This document shows positions 35,085-43,755 of a stretch of DNA of 64,000 nucleotides, one piece after another. Position 1 is the stretch's first letter; every line of letters begins with the position of its first letter. The notes beneath the pieces were generated by a model. That model made no database searches, was not told where the DNA came from, and saw only the letters and a list, made by a program, of their open reading frames with translations. The DNA is from an uncultured Thermanaerothrix sp. (lineage in GTDB: Bacteria > Chloroflexota > Anaerolineae > Anaerolineales > Anaerolineaceae). The position numbers and the translations under genes were made by a program. The stretch covers positions 1 to 64,000 of the forward strand of contig NZ_CALIMF010000028.1 of the NCBI RefSeq assembly GCF_938028735.1, given 5' to 3'.

Positions 35085-35326
35085 CCAAGCCAGTAAAAAA
35101 CCGCCAACGCGACCAAGGCAAGCAACGCCACCAAGAGCACCCCCCAGCCCAGCATTTGGAGCAAGCGCGCCCGAAAGACCCGCCACCCATGCGCTGCATG
35201 AAAGACCTCACCTGCCTGCATGTGGCTGGTGTTCGAGGATGCATACCCCTGCAAGCGATACCACCAGGCCCGGCGGCAATAAACATATGTGACTAGGTCA
35301 GAGGCGCGAATCGGGCGCGGGCTCAT
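35081..35326 (-). CDS. Cas4-like nuclease, N-terminal half with membrane anchor
   Basis: An 81-residue protein whose first 50 residues look like the N terminus of Cas4/Dna2 nucleases: IRASDLVTYVYCRRAWWYR (Cys17, expected Fe-S ligand) and AGEVFHAAHG. One membrane helix (about 55-80) ends the protein. The next gene starts inside its stop codon and holds the catalytic residues. Together the pair reconstitutes one nuclease with a membrane hairpin in the middle. Its start overlaps the translin gene's end by 29 bases. Confidence 0.65.
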   Translation of the reverse strand: MSPRPIRASDLVTYVYCRRAWWYRLQGYASSNTSHMQAGEVFHAAHGWRVFRARLLQMLGWGVLLVALLALVALAVFYWLG

Positions 35327-35981
35327 CGCTGGTTTCTGGCAGTTGCTGGGCCAGGCGGTTAAGAGCCTGCTGTAAGCGCTCCTCGCGCAGGCTCAGGGTC
35401 AGATCGCCGCGGGTGCGTTCCACGATGCCCCGCACCAAGTCGGTCTGACGGCGCAGGTTGTTGGTCAAGGCGTCTGGGTAATCCAGGGTAACCAGTAGGT
35501 TGTAGATCTCATCCATCCAGCCTAGCAGACGCTCGGCCTCTGCCGAGTAGCCCTGGCGCAGGATATCCAGACAGCGCCGCCGCAGTTCGCCCACGACCTC
35601 GGCCAACCCATTGAGATAGACGGCGTAGTCCAGGTGCATCGCCTCCGGCGTGGGCAACGGGCGATTTTGGATAATGGCCACGGTGAGCGTGGCCTCGGCA
35701 TATTCCTTTAGCGCATCCTGGGTGTAACCAGCGTAGAAGATTTGAGGGTAGGTCTGGGCCAGGCCCTGCAACTGCTCCGCCAGATCGCGCGCCTGCGCCA
35801 GGAAGGCATCCGCTTGCGCGGCCTCCCCACGGTGAATGGCGCGGATGGCGTAGGCCGAGGCGCGGGTCAACTGGCGCGCCTGGGTCAGGGCGCCTTCACG
35901 GGCCTGGTTCAGCGCATCCAGGGCAGCATGCACCTGGCGCGCAAACGCGCTGAAATCCTCTAAATTCATGACCGCCGCCAT
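35298..35981 (-). CDS. Bacterial translin-family protein
   Basis: A 227-residue, all-helical protein matching the translin fold: YPQIFYAGYTQDALKEYAEATLTVAIIQNRPLPTPEAM, YAVYLNGLAEVVGELRRRCLDILRQG, and LVTLDYPDALTNNLRRQTDLVRGIVERTRGDLTLSLR. Eukaryotic translin binds single-stranded nucleic acid and, with TRAX, cleaves RNA; the acidic catalytic set of TRAX cannot be judged here. The gene follows ssb directly (ATG right after its stop); an ATG four codons later is also possible. The ssb-translin-nuclease neighbourhood points to single-stranded nucleic acid handling. Confidence 0.72.
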   Translation of the reverse strand: MAAVMNLEDFSAFARQVHAALDALNQAREGALTQARQLTRASAYAIRAIHRGEAAQADAFLAQARDLAEQLQGLAQTYPQIFYAGYTQDALKEYAEATLTVAIIQNRPLPTPEAMHLDYAVYLNGLAEVVGELRRRCLDILRQGYSAEAERLLGWMDEIYNLLVTLDYPDALTNNLRRQTDLVRGIVERTRGDLTLSLREERLQQALNRLAQQLPETSDEPAPDSRL

Positions 35982-36404
35982 TTAGAAGGGAATGCTCTCC
36001 TCGTCGCTCAGCCCCTCAACCGTTTCAATGTCGGGGATCACGCCTTCGGCTGTCTCTCCCTTACGATCCAGGAAACGCACCGTGGTCGCACGCACCTCAA
36101 ACGCAGCGCCCGCTGTCCCATCGCGGCGCTGGAAGATACGCGGGCTGCCGGTAGACGCATCTGGGATCAGCGTCCCTTCTACCAGGACACGCCGTCCCTT
36201 GCTCAGATACTGATTGCACAACTCGGCTTGTTTTCCCCACACGCTGATCCGGAACCAAATCGTCTCATCCACCGCCTGTCCATCCCCGGCGGTATAGCGG
36301 CGGCTGGTCGCCACCGAAAAACTGGTCACGGGTTGTCCGTTGGGAGCGTAACGCATCTCAGGGTCGCGCCCCAGATTGCCTACAATAATGATTTTGTGAT
36401 ACAT
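35982..36404 (-). CDS. ssb: Single-stranded DNA-binding protein
   Basis: A 140-residue SSB with a single OB fold (MYHKIIIVGNLGRDPEMRYAPNGQPVTSFSVAT, IWFRISVWGKQAE, GRRVLVEGTL) and the acidic tail DEESIPF that recruits repair and replication partners. The linker is short. GGAGG precedes the ATG. It heads a minus-strand run reaching through translin, the Cas4-like pair, nadK and recN. Confidence 0.93.
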   Translation of the reverse strand: MYHKIIIVGNLGRDPEMRYAPNGQPVTSFSVATSRRYTAGDGQAVDETIWFRISVWGKQAELCNQYLSKGRRVLVEGTLIPDASTGSPRIFQRRDGTAGAAFEVRATTVRFLDRKGETAEGVIPDIETVEGLSDEESIPF

Positions 36405-36507
36405 ACCGGCCTCCTCTCAAGCCTTTCCATCCTGCCCAGATGTCGCCACGGCACACCCTTAACCCCACTCCTGGCACATGCGCCAAGGCAGGTGATATGT
36501 GTTTATT

Positions 36508-36513
36508 ATTATA
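36508..36513 (-). promoter_or_regulatory. -10 box of the ssb operon
   Basis: TATAAT on the minus strand about 105 bases before ssb; the -35 region is weak. The rest of the 36405-36591 gap shows no gene. Confidence 0.45.
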
Positions 36514-36591
36514 CTCCACGCCCGCTCAACGCGAGAAATTCATCCAATCCCCGTTTGCCCCCTAACAAAGAGGAAGCGACCGGTCATCGGG

Positions 36592-37584
36592 CTAGCCCGT
36601 CGATGGCACCCGCCCGCTCCTGACCGCCCGTCGTTGCTTGATGAAATAATCTAACATGACAGCCAGGATGAACACTAACCCCTTGATGACCTGCTGATTA
36701 TAAGACGGGACTTCCAGCAAGTTGAGGCCGTTGGAGAGGACGCCGATGATAAAAGCGCCGGCCAATGTGCCCGGGATACCTCCCACACCGCCCGCTAGGC
36801 TGCTGCCACCTAGCACCGCCGCCGCAATAGCATCCAATTCCAGCCCCACGCCGATATTGGGCTGCGCCGACCACAGCCGCGCCGTCAGAATTAGCCCGCT
36901 CAAAGCCGCCGTGGCGCCGCTGATGACGTACACGCAAAACTTGACCACGCCCACGTTCACCCCTGCCAAGCGGGTGGTCTCCTCCCCCCCGCCAATGGCG
37001 TAGATGTGCAAGCCCAGCGCCGTTTGCGAAAGCAGCAAGTGCACCAAAACCGCCACCACCAGCAACACCCACACCGGCATTGGCACCCCCAATAGGCTCT
37101 CACTGCCCCAAAAGGTGAACGCACGGTCCAGCCCCGCAATCGGGCGCCCTTGGGTATAGACTAGGGTCAAACCACGCGCAATAGCCATACTTGCCAAAGT
37201 GGCCACGAAAGGCGGGATACGTCCCCAGACGATCATCGCTGCGTTGAGTAGCCCGATGCCGGCCCCGGCCATCAGGCCGATCAACAAACCCGGGTAGGTG
37301 CCCAGACCACCCCGTGTGGCCAACCCCGCGGCCAATGCGCCGCTCAGCGCCGCCACCGAGCCCACCGAGAGATCAATCCCACCGGTGATGATAGCCAGCG
37401 TCATCCCGATGGCGGCCAGCGCCACCAGGGTGGACTGCAACGCCACGGTGAGCAAATTGTTCACCGTCAGAAATTCCGGTGCAAGCACGGCAAAACCCAG
37501 AACAATGGCCAGTAGAATCACGTAAGTGCTGTTGCGGCGCAGGAACTCACCCCATTGAGGCGCGTGGTTGGATGATCGGTTCAT
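36592..37584 (-). CDS. rbsC: Ribose-type ABC transporter permease (second copy)
   Basis: A 330-residue permease of the RbsC/XylH family with about ten membrane helices. It has GGIDLSVGSVAALSGALAAGL, the typical signature, and FVATLASMAIARGLTLVYTQGRPI and LGGSSLAGGVGG. It is the last gene of the rbs operon and overlaps rbsA by four bases. A second permease gene lies earlier in the operon, so the membrane part may be a heterodimer. Confidence 0.85.
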   Translation of the reverse strand: MNRSSNHAPQWGEFLRRNSTYVILLAIVLGFAVLAPEFLTVNNLLTVALQSTLVALAAIGMTLAIITGGIDLSVGSVAALSGALAAGLATRGGLGTYPGLLIGLMAGAGIGLLNAAMIVWGRIPPFVATLASMAIARGLTLVYTQGRPIAGLDRAFTFWGSESLLGVPMPVWVLLVVAVLVHLLLSQTALGLHIYAIGGGEETTRLAGVNVGVVKFCVYVISGATAALSGLILTARLWSAQPNIGVGLELDAIAAAVLGGSSLAGGVGGIPGTLAGAFIIGVLSNGLNLLEVPSYNQQVIKGLVFILAVMLDYFIKQRRAVRSGRVPSTG

Positions 37585-39095
37585 GCGGCTACCCTCCGCT
37601 CTAGTTGGCCCGTTGCCGCCTGCATAATCAGGTCTTGAGTGGCTTCTTCGCGACTGAACTCGGCCACAAGGCGCCCTTCACGCATCACCAGGATGCGGTC
37701 ACTAACCCCTAGAATTTCCGGCAATTCCGAGGAAATCATCAAGATAGCCATGCCCTGGGCCGCTAGTTCGCTCATCAGCGCGTGAATCTCGGCCTTAGCC
37801 CCCACATCGACCCCCCGCGTAGGTTCGTCCAAGATCAGCACCTTGGGGTTGAGAGTCAACCAGCGCGAGATGACCACCTTCTGCTGATTGCCCCCCGAGA
37901 GATTGCGCACGCGCTGGTTCAGGCTGGGCGTGCGCACCCGCAAACGCTCAATAATGGTCTTAACCACCTGGTTGATGCGCCGAAAATCAATGAAACCCAA
38001 CCGCGAGAGGCGTTCCAGCAGCCCCGCACCCGCATTGAAGCGCACGCTCTGCCCCAGGAAAAGCCCTTGCGACTTGCGATCCTCGGGCACCAGCCCAATG
38101 CCCAGACGAATGGCATCCCGTGGCGAACGGATTTCCACCCGTTGCCCATCCATCCAAATCTCGCCCGCTTCGGGCCGATCGGCTCCGAAAAGCAGGCGGG
38201 CCAGATTGGTACGCCCGGCCCCGACCAGGCCGGCCAAGCCCACAATCTCCCCGCGGTATAACTCCAGGCTGACCCCCTGCACCTCCCGGCCGGCGCGCAG
38301 GTTCACCGCGCGCAAGACCGGCTCCCCGCGCTGGGTAGGCACCTTAGGAAAGAACTCGGTGAGCTCGCGCCCAACCATCAGGCGCACTACCTCGGCCGGC
38401 GTGAAGGCCTGCACTGGCCCTACCGCCACCAACTGCCCATCCCGCATCACCGCGATGCGGTCGGCCAGTTCAAACACCTCCTCTAAGCGGTGCGAAATGT
38501 AAATCAGCGCCACCCCCTGATCGCGCAACGCCCGCACCAGCCGGAAAAGGGTCTCCGTCTCACGTTCGGTCAGCGCGCTGGTCGGTTCATCCAGCGCGAT
38601 CAGGCGCGCATGGTACGAAAGCGCCTTGGCAATCTCCACCAACTGACGCTGCGCAATGCTCAAATCCGCCACCCGCGCTTGCACCGGCACCTCGATCCCC
38701 AGCCGATCCAATTCGGCTTGTGCCTGAGCATACAGCCGCTTCCAATCAATCCAGAAGCGCCACCGCCGCGGCTCCCGCCCCAGGAAGATGTTCTGACCAA
38801 CGGTCAATTGAGGAATGAGCGCCAGTTCCTGGTGGATCATGGTGATCCCCAGTTCCAGTGCGCGCCGCGGCGAATCTATCGTCACGGGCTGCCCATCCAG
38901 GTAAATTTTGCCGGAGTCCAACGGCACCACCCCGTTGATGAGGTTCATCAGGGTGGATTTGCCCGCCCCGTTCTCGCCCACCAGGGCTAGAATCTCGCCG
39001 CCGTACACCTCCAAACTGACGTCATTGACCGCCTGGACACCGGGAAAGGCTTTGGACACATGCTCTAAGCGCAAACGCGGGATGGTCTCGGTCAT
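37581..39095 (-). CDS. rbsA: Ribose-type ABC transporter ATP-binding protein
   Basis: A 504-residue double ATPase of the monosaccharide importer family. The first half has Walker A GENGAGKST, signature LSIAQRQLVEIAKAL and Walker B LIALDEPTSALT. The second half has the degenerate Walker A GLVGAGRTNLARLLFG, signature LSGGNQQKVVISRWL and LILDEPTRGVDVGAK. It is coupled to the downstream permease. A stem-loop separates it from rbsB. Confidence 0.93.
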   Translation of the reverse strand: MTETIPRLRLEHVSKAFPGVQAVNDVSLEVYGGEILALVGENGAGKSTLMNLINGVVPLDSGKIYLDGQPVTIDSPRRALELGITMIHQELALIPQLTVGQNIFLGREPRRWRFWIDWKRLYAQAQAELDRLGIEVPVQARVADLSIAQRQLVEIAKALSYHARLIALDEPTSALTERETETLFRLVRALRDQGVALIYISHRLEEVFELADRIAVMRDGQLVAVGPVQAFTPAEVVRLMVGRELTEFFPKVPTQRGEPVLRAVNLRAGREVQGVSLELYRGEIVGLAGLVGAGRTNLARLLFGADRPEAGEIWMDGQRVEIRSPRDAIRLGIGLVPEDRKSQGLFLGQSVRFNAGAGLLERLSRLGFIDFRRINQVVKTIIERLRVRTPSLNQRVRNLSGGNQQKVVISRWLTLNPKVLILDEPTRGVDVGAKAEIHALMSELAAQGMAILMISSELPEILGVSDRILVMREGRLVAEFSREEATQDLIMQAATGQLERRVAA

Positions 39096-39110
39096 ATGCC
39101 CTCATTAGAA

Positions 39111-39151
39111 GGAGGGTCTGGGAAGTGGGAAGTCCCACCCCCAAACCCTCC
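39111..39151 (-). other. Stem-loop between rbsB and rbsA
   Basis: A 12-bp stem (39111-39122 with 39140-39151, one G-T pair) with a smaller nested hairpin inside its loop. It has no T-run. In sugar importers such hairpins protect the upstream mRNA or reduce read-through, giving more binding protein than ATPase. Confidence 0.6.
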
Positions 39152-39161
39152 GAAACGGTAG

Positions 39162-40100
39162 TTATTTCACAGTCTCCTTGGTCACCAGCGAGAGCGGGAC
39201 GGGGATGTAGGCCTCAACCTTCTGGCCCTTGAGGTACTTGACGGCCGTTTCAACCGCCAGTTGCCCCATCAGCGCAGGCTGTTGCGCCACCGTCGCCGCC
39301 AACTTGCCTTCCTTCACCGCCTGCACGGCATCGTCTATCGCATCGAAGCCCACAAAGACGATCCCCGTGCGCCCCGCTGCCTCGGCCGCCTGGATGGCGC
39401 CTAACACCATCTCATCGTTGTGGGCAAATACCCCCGCTATCTCCGGCTGCGCCTGCAGGATGTTCTCAAATACCTTCAGCCCTTTGTCACGGTTGAAGTC
39501 CGCCGTCTGCTGCGCTACAATCTTCGCTTCCTTGCAGTTCTGGCTCATGTATTCATTGAACCCCTGCCCACGATCGCGCGCCGCCGATGTCCCGGCAATC
39601 CCTTGCAACTCCACAACGTTGCCTTTGCCACCAATCGCCTTGCACAGGAATTCCGCCGCCATCCGTCCACCAGCTACGTTGTCCGAGGCAATGTGGCTCA
39701 CGACCTCACCACCATTCGCCCCACGGTCAACCGTGAACACCGGAATCCCCGCCGCATTCGCCTTCTGGATCGCCGGCACCACCGCATCCGAGTCGGTCGG
39801 GTTGATCAGCAACGCGGAGACCTTCTTGTTGATCAGATCCTCAATCCCCGCCGTCATCTTCGCCGAGTCGTCCTGCGCATCCACCACGATCAACTTCACC
39901 CCCGCAGCATCCGCGGCCTTCTGCGCCCCATCTCGTAGCGTCACAAAGAACGGGTTGTTCAGCGTCGAGAGTACCAACCCCAACGTGATCTCACCGCTCG
40001 GCGCCGCCGTGGGGGTTGCCGCCGGGGTAGCCGGCGCGCAGGCAGCTAGCACCAGCGCTGCCAGAACCAACAGATTGAGCAACCAGGTTAGTCGTTTCAT
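39162..40100 (-). CDS. rbsB: Ribose-type substrate-binding lipoprotein
   Basis: A 312-residue binding protein with a lipoprotein signal (LVLAALVLAACAP, Cys near residue 21) and a Pro/Ala/Thr linker. The type I periplasmic-binding fold shows LGLVLSTLNNPFFVTLRDGAQKAA, LINPTDSDAVVPAIQKANAAGIPVFTVDRGANGG, and GVFAHNDEMVLGAIQAAEAAG. Closest in feel to RbsB of ribose uptake. AGGAGGAG precedes the ATG. The 118-base gap upstream could hold an extra promoter, none is clear. Confidence 0.92.
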   Translation of the reverse strand: MKRLTWLLNLLVLAALVLAACAPATPAATPTAAPSGEITLGLVLSTLNNPFFVTLRDGAQKAADAAGVKLIVVDAQDDSAKMTAGIEDLINKKVSALLINPTDSDAVVPAIQKANAAGIPVFTVDRGANGGEVVSHIASDNVAGGRMAAEFLCKAIGGKGNVVELQGIAGTSAARDRGQGFNEYMSQNCKEAKIVAQQTADFNRDKGLKVFENILQAQPEIAGVFAHNDEMVLGAIQAAEAAGRTGIVFVGFDAIDDAVQAVKEGKLAATVAQQPALMGQLAVETAVKYLKGQKVEAYIPVPLSLVTKETVK

Positions 40101-40218
40101 CGTTCTCCTCCTTAAGTTTCAGGATTTAGGATAAACCACCGAACTAGCGACATCTTGTTATCCATACGTATAGGACACATCTGCTTCTCGCTTCACCAAC
40201 CTCCTTTCCAGGCCCCCC

Positions 40219-41184
40219 TCATCGTGAGGGCGGGCTAAAAGCCTTATAGAGCAAAAGCGCCAGAGCAATTACCACCCCCTTGACCACCTGCTCCCACAGG
40301 GGCGAAACGTTGAGCAGGTTGAGGCCGTTGTTGAGGGTTTCAATCAACAACGCCCCCAGCAGGGTCCCGCCCAGGCCCCCCTCACCGCCGGCAAAACTCG
40401 TCCCACCGACCACGACCGCTGCAATGGCGTTGAACTCGTAACCCTGGCCGATGATGGGCTGGGCCGAATCCAGGCGCGCCACCAGAATCAGACCAGCCAG
40501 CGCTGCGCAAAACCCCGAAATGGCATAGACCAGCACAGTGATGCGTTCCGTAGGCACCCCTGCTAGCCGTGCCGCGGTGGGGTTATCGCCCAACAGGTAA
40601 ATGTAAGCGCCGTAACGCGTGCGGCTGAGGAAGACCCACCCTGCCAGGAAAACCAGCGCGGTCAGCAGGATAGGTACCGGAATCCCCCCAACGACTCCGG
40701 TGCCGATCCAGCGGAAAGAGGCCGGCAGACCGGTGATCGGTTGCCCCTGAGTGTACATCAAGGTCAACCCACGCGCTACCGTCAGCATGCCCAGCGTAGC
40801 GATGAAGGGCGGGATGCGCGCTTTCGTGATCATCAGCCCGTTGATCATCCCCAGAAGCGCCCCCAAGCCCAGCGCGGCTACGACCGCCAGTCCCACGGGT
40901 TGCCCCTGTTTCATCAGCGAGGCCCCCACCGTGACCGCCAGCGCTAGCACCGAGCCCACCGAGAGGTCAATTCCACCCGTCAGGATGACCATGGTCATCC
41001 CCACGCTGACAATGCCGTTGATGGTGGCCTGACGCAGGATGTTAATGAGGTTGGCAGCGGTGAGAAAGCGGTCCGAGAGCAGCGTCAGCGCCAGCATCAA
41101 GAGCAGGAACGAGAAGGCCAGGCCAAAGCGCTGCACAAACGCACGGCGATCCATCGGAAGGGCAACCGGCTGAGATGACGTCAT
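40219..41184 (-). CDS. rbsC: Ribose-type ABC transporter permease (first copy)
   Basis: A 321-residue RbsC-family permease with GGIDLSVGSVLALAVTVGASL, PPFIATLGMLTVARGLTLMYTQGQPI and VVGGTSFAGGEGGLGGTLLGALLIETLNNGLNLL. It shares these blocks with the second permease of the operon but differs widely elsewhere, so the two are old paralogues and not a recent duplication. It precedes rbsB. Confidence 0.87.
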   Translation of the reverse strand: MTSSQPVALPMDRRAFVQRFGLAFSFLLLMLALTLLSDRFLTAANLINILRQATINGIVSVGMTMVILTGGIDLSVGSVLALAVTVGASLMKQGQPVGLAVVAALGLGALLGMINGLMITKARIPPFIATLGMLTVARGLTLMYTQGQPITGLPASFRWIGTGVVGGIPVPILLTALVFLAGWVFLSRTRYGAYIYLLGDNPTAARLAGVPTERITVLVYAISGFCAALAGLILVARLDSAQPIIGQGYEFNAIAAVVVGGTSFAGGEGGLGGTLLGALLIETLNNGLNLLNVSPLWEQVVKGVVIALALLLYKAFSPPSR

Positions 41185-41204
41185 ACCTCGCTCCGCGCCT
41201 CGGT

Positions 41205-41600
41205 TCAGAACACCACGCCTGCGACCAGGATGACATTAGCGTAGGGGGTAAATTCCCCCGTCCGCACGACCGCCCGCGCCCGGGTGCACAAATCTTTCAA
41301 TTGCTCATGACTAACCTGCTCAAAAGGCACGCCGGGTAGCAGGGCCTGCAATTCCTGCAGCACCTGCGGGCTGACGCGGGCCGTTTCCTCGGCCACAATG
41401 ACACGTTCCACCTGCATCTCGCTGAGGACCGTGCGCACGGTTTCAAGAAAACCCGGCACACCGCGCGTCAGCGCCAGATCAATGCGGTAGGTTTCCGCCG
41501 GAATGGGCAGCCCGGCATCCCCAATGACCAGCATATCGCCGTGGCCTAGGCTAGCGATCAACTCGGATAGCGCCACATTCAGCAAAGGTGTTTTCTTCAT
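41205..41600 (-). CDS. rbsD: D-ribose pyranase
   Basis: A 131-residue RbsD, which converts beta-pyranose to beta-furanose ribose before phosphorylation. It has NVALSELIASLGHGDMLVIGDAGLPIP (catalytic His at residue 20), ERVIVAEE and the C-terminal RTGEFTPYANVILVAGVVF. It overlaps rbsK by four bases. Confidence 0.95.
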   Translation of the reverse strand: MKKTPLLNVALSELIASLGHGDMLVIGDAGLPIPAETYRIDLALTRGVPGFLETVRTVLSEMQVERVIVAEETARVSPQVLQELQALLPGVPFEQVSHEQLKDLCTRARAVVRTGEFTPYANVILVAGVVF

Positions 41601-42514
41601 ACCTGCCCCCTTTCGGCAAGGAATTGCAAGAGTTCGTCTCGCCGGGGCATGGAGGGTTGCGCCCCCGGACGGGTGACGGCAATTGCACCCGCGGCGTTGC
41701 CCCAGATAGCGGCTTCGCGCACCGATTTTCCCTCAGCAAGGGCCAGAGCAAACGCGCCCGCAAACGCATCGCCGGCGGCCACGGTATCTACTACAGTCAC
41801 CTTGTAAGCGGGCAAGTGCTCGCGCTGATCATTCAGCGCCAGTAGCGCCCCCTCTTCACCGAGCGTGACCACCAGGTTGCGCGCGCCCAGCGCCTGCACC
41901 GCGCGGATGGCGGCCTCGCGGTCGCTCTCTCCGCCGGCCAACAGCATCAGTTCGGGTTGATTGGGCAGCAAGTAGTCCACGCGCGCCAGTAGGTCTGCTG
42001 GTAGCGCCCGCGCCGGGGCCGGATTGAGCACCACACGCAGGCCATAGCGGTGCGCCAGGTCGGTTGCCGCCTCCACCGCGTCCAGCGGGCATTCCAGTTG
42101 CATTAGCAGGACATCCGCCCCCGCAAAGGCAGCCTCAGCGTCGCGTACGTCCTGCGCCGAGACGCGCCAATTGGCCCCTGAGGCCACCACAATGGTGTTC
42201 TGCCCCGCCGCATCCAGGGTGATGAGCGCCACGCCGGTTGGGGCTTCAGGATCACGGCGGATGAAAGTGGTATCTACCCCATCCCGCGCCACCGTAGCCA
42301 GGAGGGCCTCACCAAACGCATCCTGGCCTACTCGACCGATCATGCGCACCTTGCCCCCGAGGCGCGCCACAGCCACGGCCTGGTTGGCCCCCTTGCCCCC
42401 CGGGAAGGTCTGAAAGCCACTGCCAATGATGGTTTCGCCGGGTTGGGGGTGACGCGGTGCCCGCACCACCAGGTCCATGTTCAAACTGCCCACAATCACA
42501 ACCGTTCCACTCAT
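41597..42514 (-). CDS. rbsK: Ribokinase
   Basis: A 305-residue PfkB-family kinase that makes ribose-5-phosphate. It has GSLNMDLVVRAPRHPQPGETIIG, FPGGKGANQAVAVARLGG and the C-terminal VDTVAAGDAFAGAFALAL with the catalytic Asp; the usual DTxGAGD reads DTVAAGD here. It overlaps rbsD and the regulator gene by four bases each. Confidence 0.93.
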   Translation of the reverse strand: MSGTVVIVGSLNMDLVVRAPRHPQPGETIIGSGFQTFPGGKGANQAVAVARLGGKVRMIGRVGQDAFGEALLATVARDGVDTTFIRRDPEAPTGVALITLDAAGQNTIVVASGANWRVSAQDVRDAEAAFAGADVLLMQLECPLDAVEAATDLAHRYGLRVVLNPAPARALPADLLARVDYLLPNQPELMLLAGGESDREAAIRAVQALGARNLVVTLGEEGALLALNDQREHLPAYKVTVVDTVAAGDAFAGAFALALAEGKSVREAAIWGNAAGAIAVTRPGAQPSMPRRDELLQFLAERGQV

Positions 42515-43512
42515 GCGCTCCTCCGCGTCGTCTCCCGTTCGATCAGGGTAGTTGGAATGACCTGCCGACGCGCCGGTAAGCGACGGTCGGCAATGCGTTC
42601 GAGCAGCAACTGCACCGCCGCCCGTCCCAGCGCCACCTTATCTTGGCGCACCGTGGTCAGGGGCGGAGTGGTGTAGGAGGCCAATTCAATATCGTCGAAC
42701 CCGACCACCGCCACCTCCTCTGGAACACGTCGCCCCAGTTCGGCCAGGGCGCGCAAGGCGCCGATGGCCATCATGTCATTACAGGCAAAAATCGCTGTTG
42801 GGGGGTCGGCAAGGGTGAAGAGCCGCCGCGTCGCCAGGTAACCGGAACGGGGGGAGAAATCGCCCCGCACGATCAGGTTCTCATCCAACGGTAGGCCGGC
42901 TTCGGCCAGCGCCTGCCGATAGCCAATCACGCGCTGCGCGCTGGGGGTGAGGTGAGAGGGTCCGGTGATGCACCCCAAGCGCCGGTGCCCCAGGCGGATT
43001 AGGTGGCGGGTGGCCAGCAGACCGCCTTGCAGGTTATCGGCCAGCACCGTATCCACCTCCGGCGAGATCAGTTGCCGGTCCACGACCACCACCGGCACCT
43101 CGCGGCGCACCAGGTCCTCCAGGGATTGGCTACGGTCACCCGCGGCCACAAAAATCAGCCCATCCACCTGCTTGGTGACCAGCACATCCACGTACAGGCG
43201 TTCTTTTTCCAATTCGTTTTCGCTGTTGCCGAGGATGACATTGTAACCCTCGCGGAACGCCGCATCCTCGATGGCACGGGCGATCTCGGCAAAGAAGGGG
43301 TTGGCACTGTCGGGCAGGATCAGGCCCAGGGTGCGCGTTTCGCCCCGGCGCAGCGAGCGCGCCAGGATGTTGGGACGGTAACCCAGTTCCTCCATGGCCT
43401 GCAACACGCGCTCACGCGCTTCGGGCGAGACGAAGCGGGTGTTGTTGATGACGTGGGAAACAGTGGTCGGGGAGACGCCGGCACGCGCGGCTACTTCGCG
43501 AATGGTGGGCAT
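42511..43512 (-). CDS. rbsR: LacI-family ribose operon repressor
   Basis: A 333-residue LacI-type regulator: HTH start MPTIREVAARAGVSPTTVSHVINNTRFVSPEARERVLQAM, hinge LGYRPNILARSLRRGETRTLGLILPD, then a sugar-binding core (IFACNDMMAIGALRALAELG, VVGFDDIELASYTTPPLTTVRQ). I chose the ATG at 43512; a longer frame would translate the tandem operator repeats as FAQSFAQSFA. It is the first gene of the operon and likely represses it through the GCAAACGTTTGC operator. Confidence 0.92.
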   Translation of the reverse strand: MPTIREVAARAGVSPTTVSHVINNTRFVSPEARERVLQAMEELGYRPNILARSLRRGETRTLGLILPDSANPFFAEIARAIEDAAFREGYNVILGNSENELEKERLYVDVLVTKQVDGLIFVAAGDRSQSLEDLVRREVPVVVVDRQLISPEVDTVLADNLQGGLLATRHLIRLGHRRLGCITGPSHLTPSAQRVIGYRQALAEAGLPLDENLIVRGDFSPRSGYLATRRLFTLADPPTAIFACNDMMAIGALRALAELGRRVPEEVAVVGFDDIELASYTTPPLTTVRQDKVALGRAAVQLLLERIADRRLPARRQVIPTTLIERETTRRSA

Positions 43513-43526
43513 AGCACAGGGCTCCG

Positions 43527-43561
43527 CAAAGGATTGCGCAAAGGATTGCGCAAACGTTTGC
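43527..43561. promoter_or_regulatory. rbs operator region
   Basis: GCAAACGTTTGC (43550-43561) is a perfect 12-bp palindrome of LacI-family type directly after the -10 box. Two tandem copies of an AAAGGATTGCGC-like 12-base unit follow, each offering a half-site. Confidence 0.8.
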
Positions 43562-43568
43562 ACCAAAT

Positions 43569-43597
43569 ACTATAGCGGATTTAAAAAGCAAAGTCAA
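43569..43597 (-). promoter_or_regulatory. Promoter of the rbs operon
   Basis: On the minus strand TTGACT (43597-43592), a 17-base spacer and TATAGT (43574-43569) make a near-consensus promoter, with the operator just downstream where a bound repressor blocks initiation. Confidence 0.85.
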
Positions 43598-43755
43598 GAG
43601 GCAATTTTCACCCCTTGCCTCAAAAGGAAGTTCAGACCGTTGGGGCTAAAATAAACCTAACTGGTGAAAGAATGGCTAATCGCCGGGTTGTTTGGATTTT
43701 TCCTCGCCTGCTCATCCCCGCTTCCCTGGTGAATCGATTCCCTTGTGGGGTGAGA

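Noticed and set aside
43526-43562. Tandem 12-base repeats considered as a mini-repeat array
   Set aside because: Only two copies, next to a LacI palindrome; best explained as operator half-sites.
43550-43566. N-terminal extension of the rbs repressor containing FAQSFAQSFA
   Set aside because: These codons are the tandem operator repeats; the LacI HTH starts at 43512.
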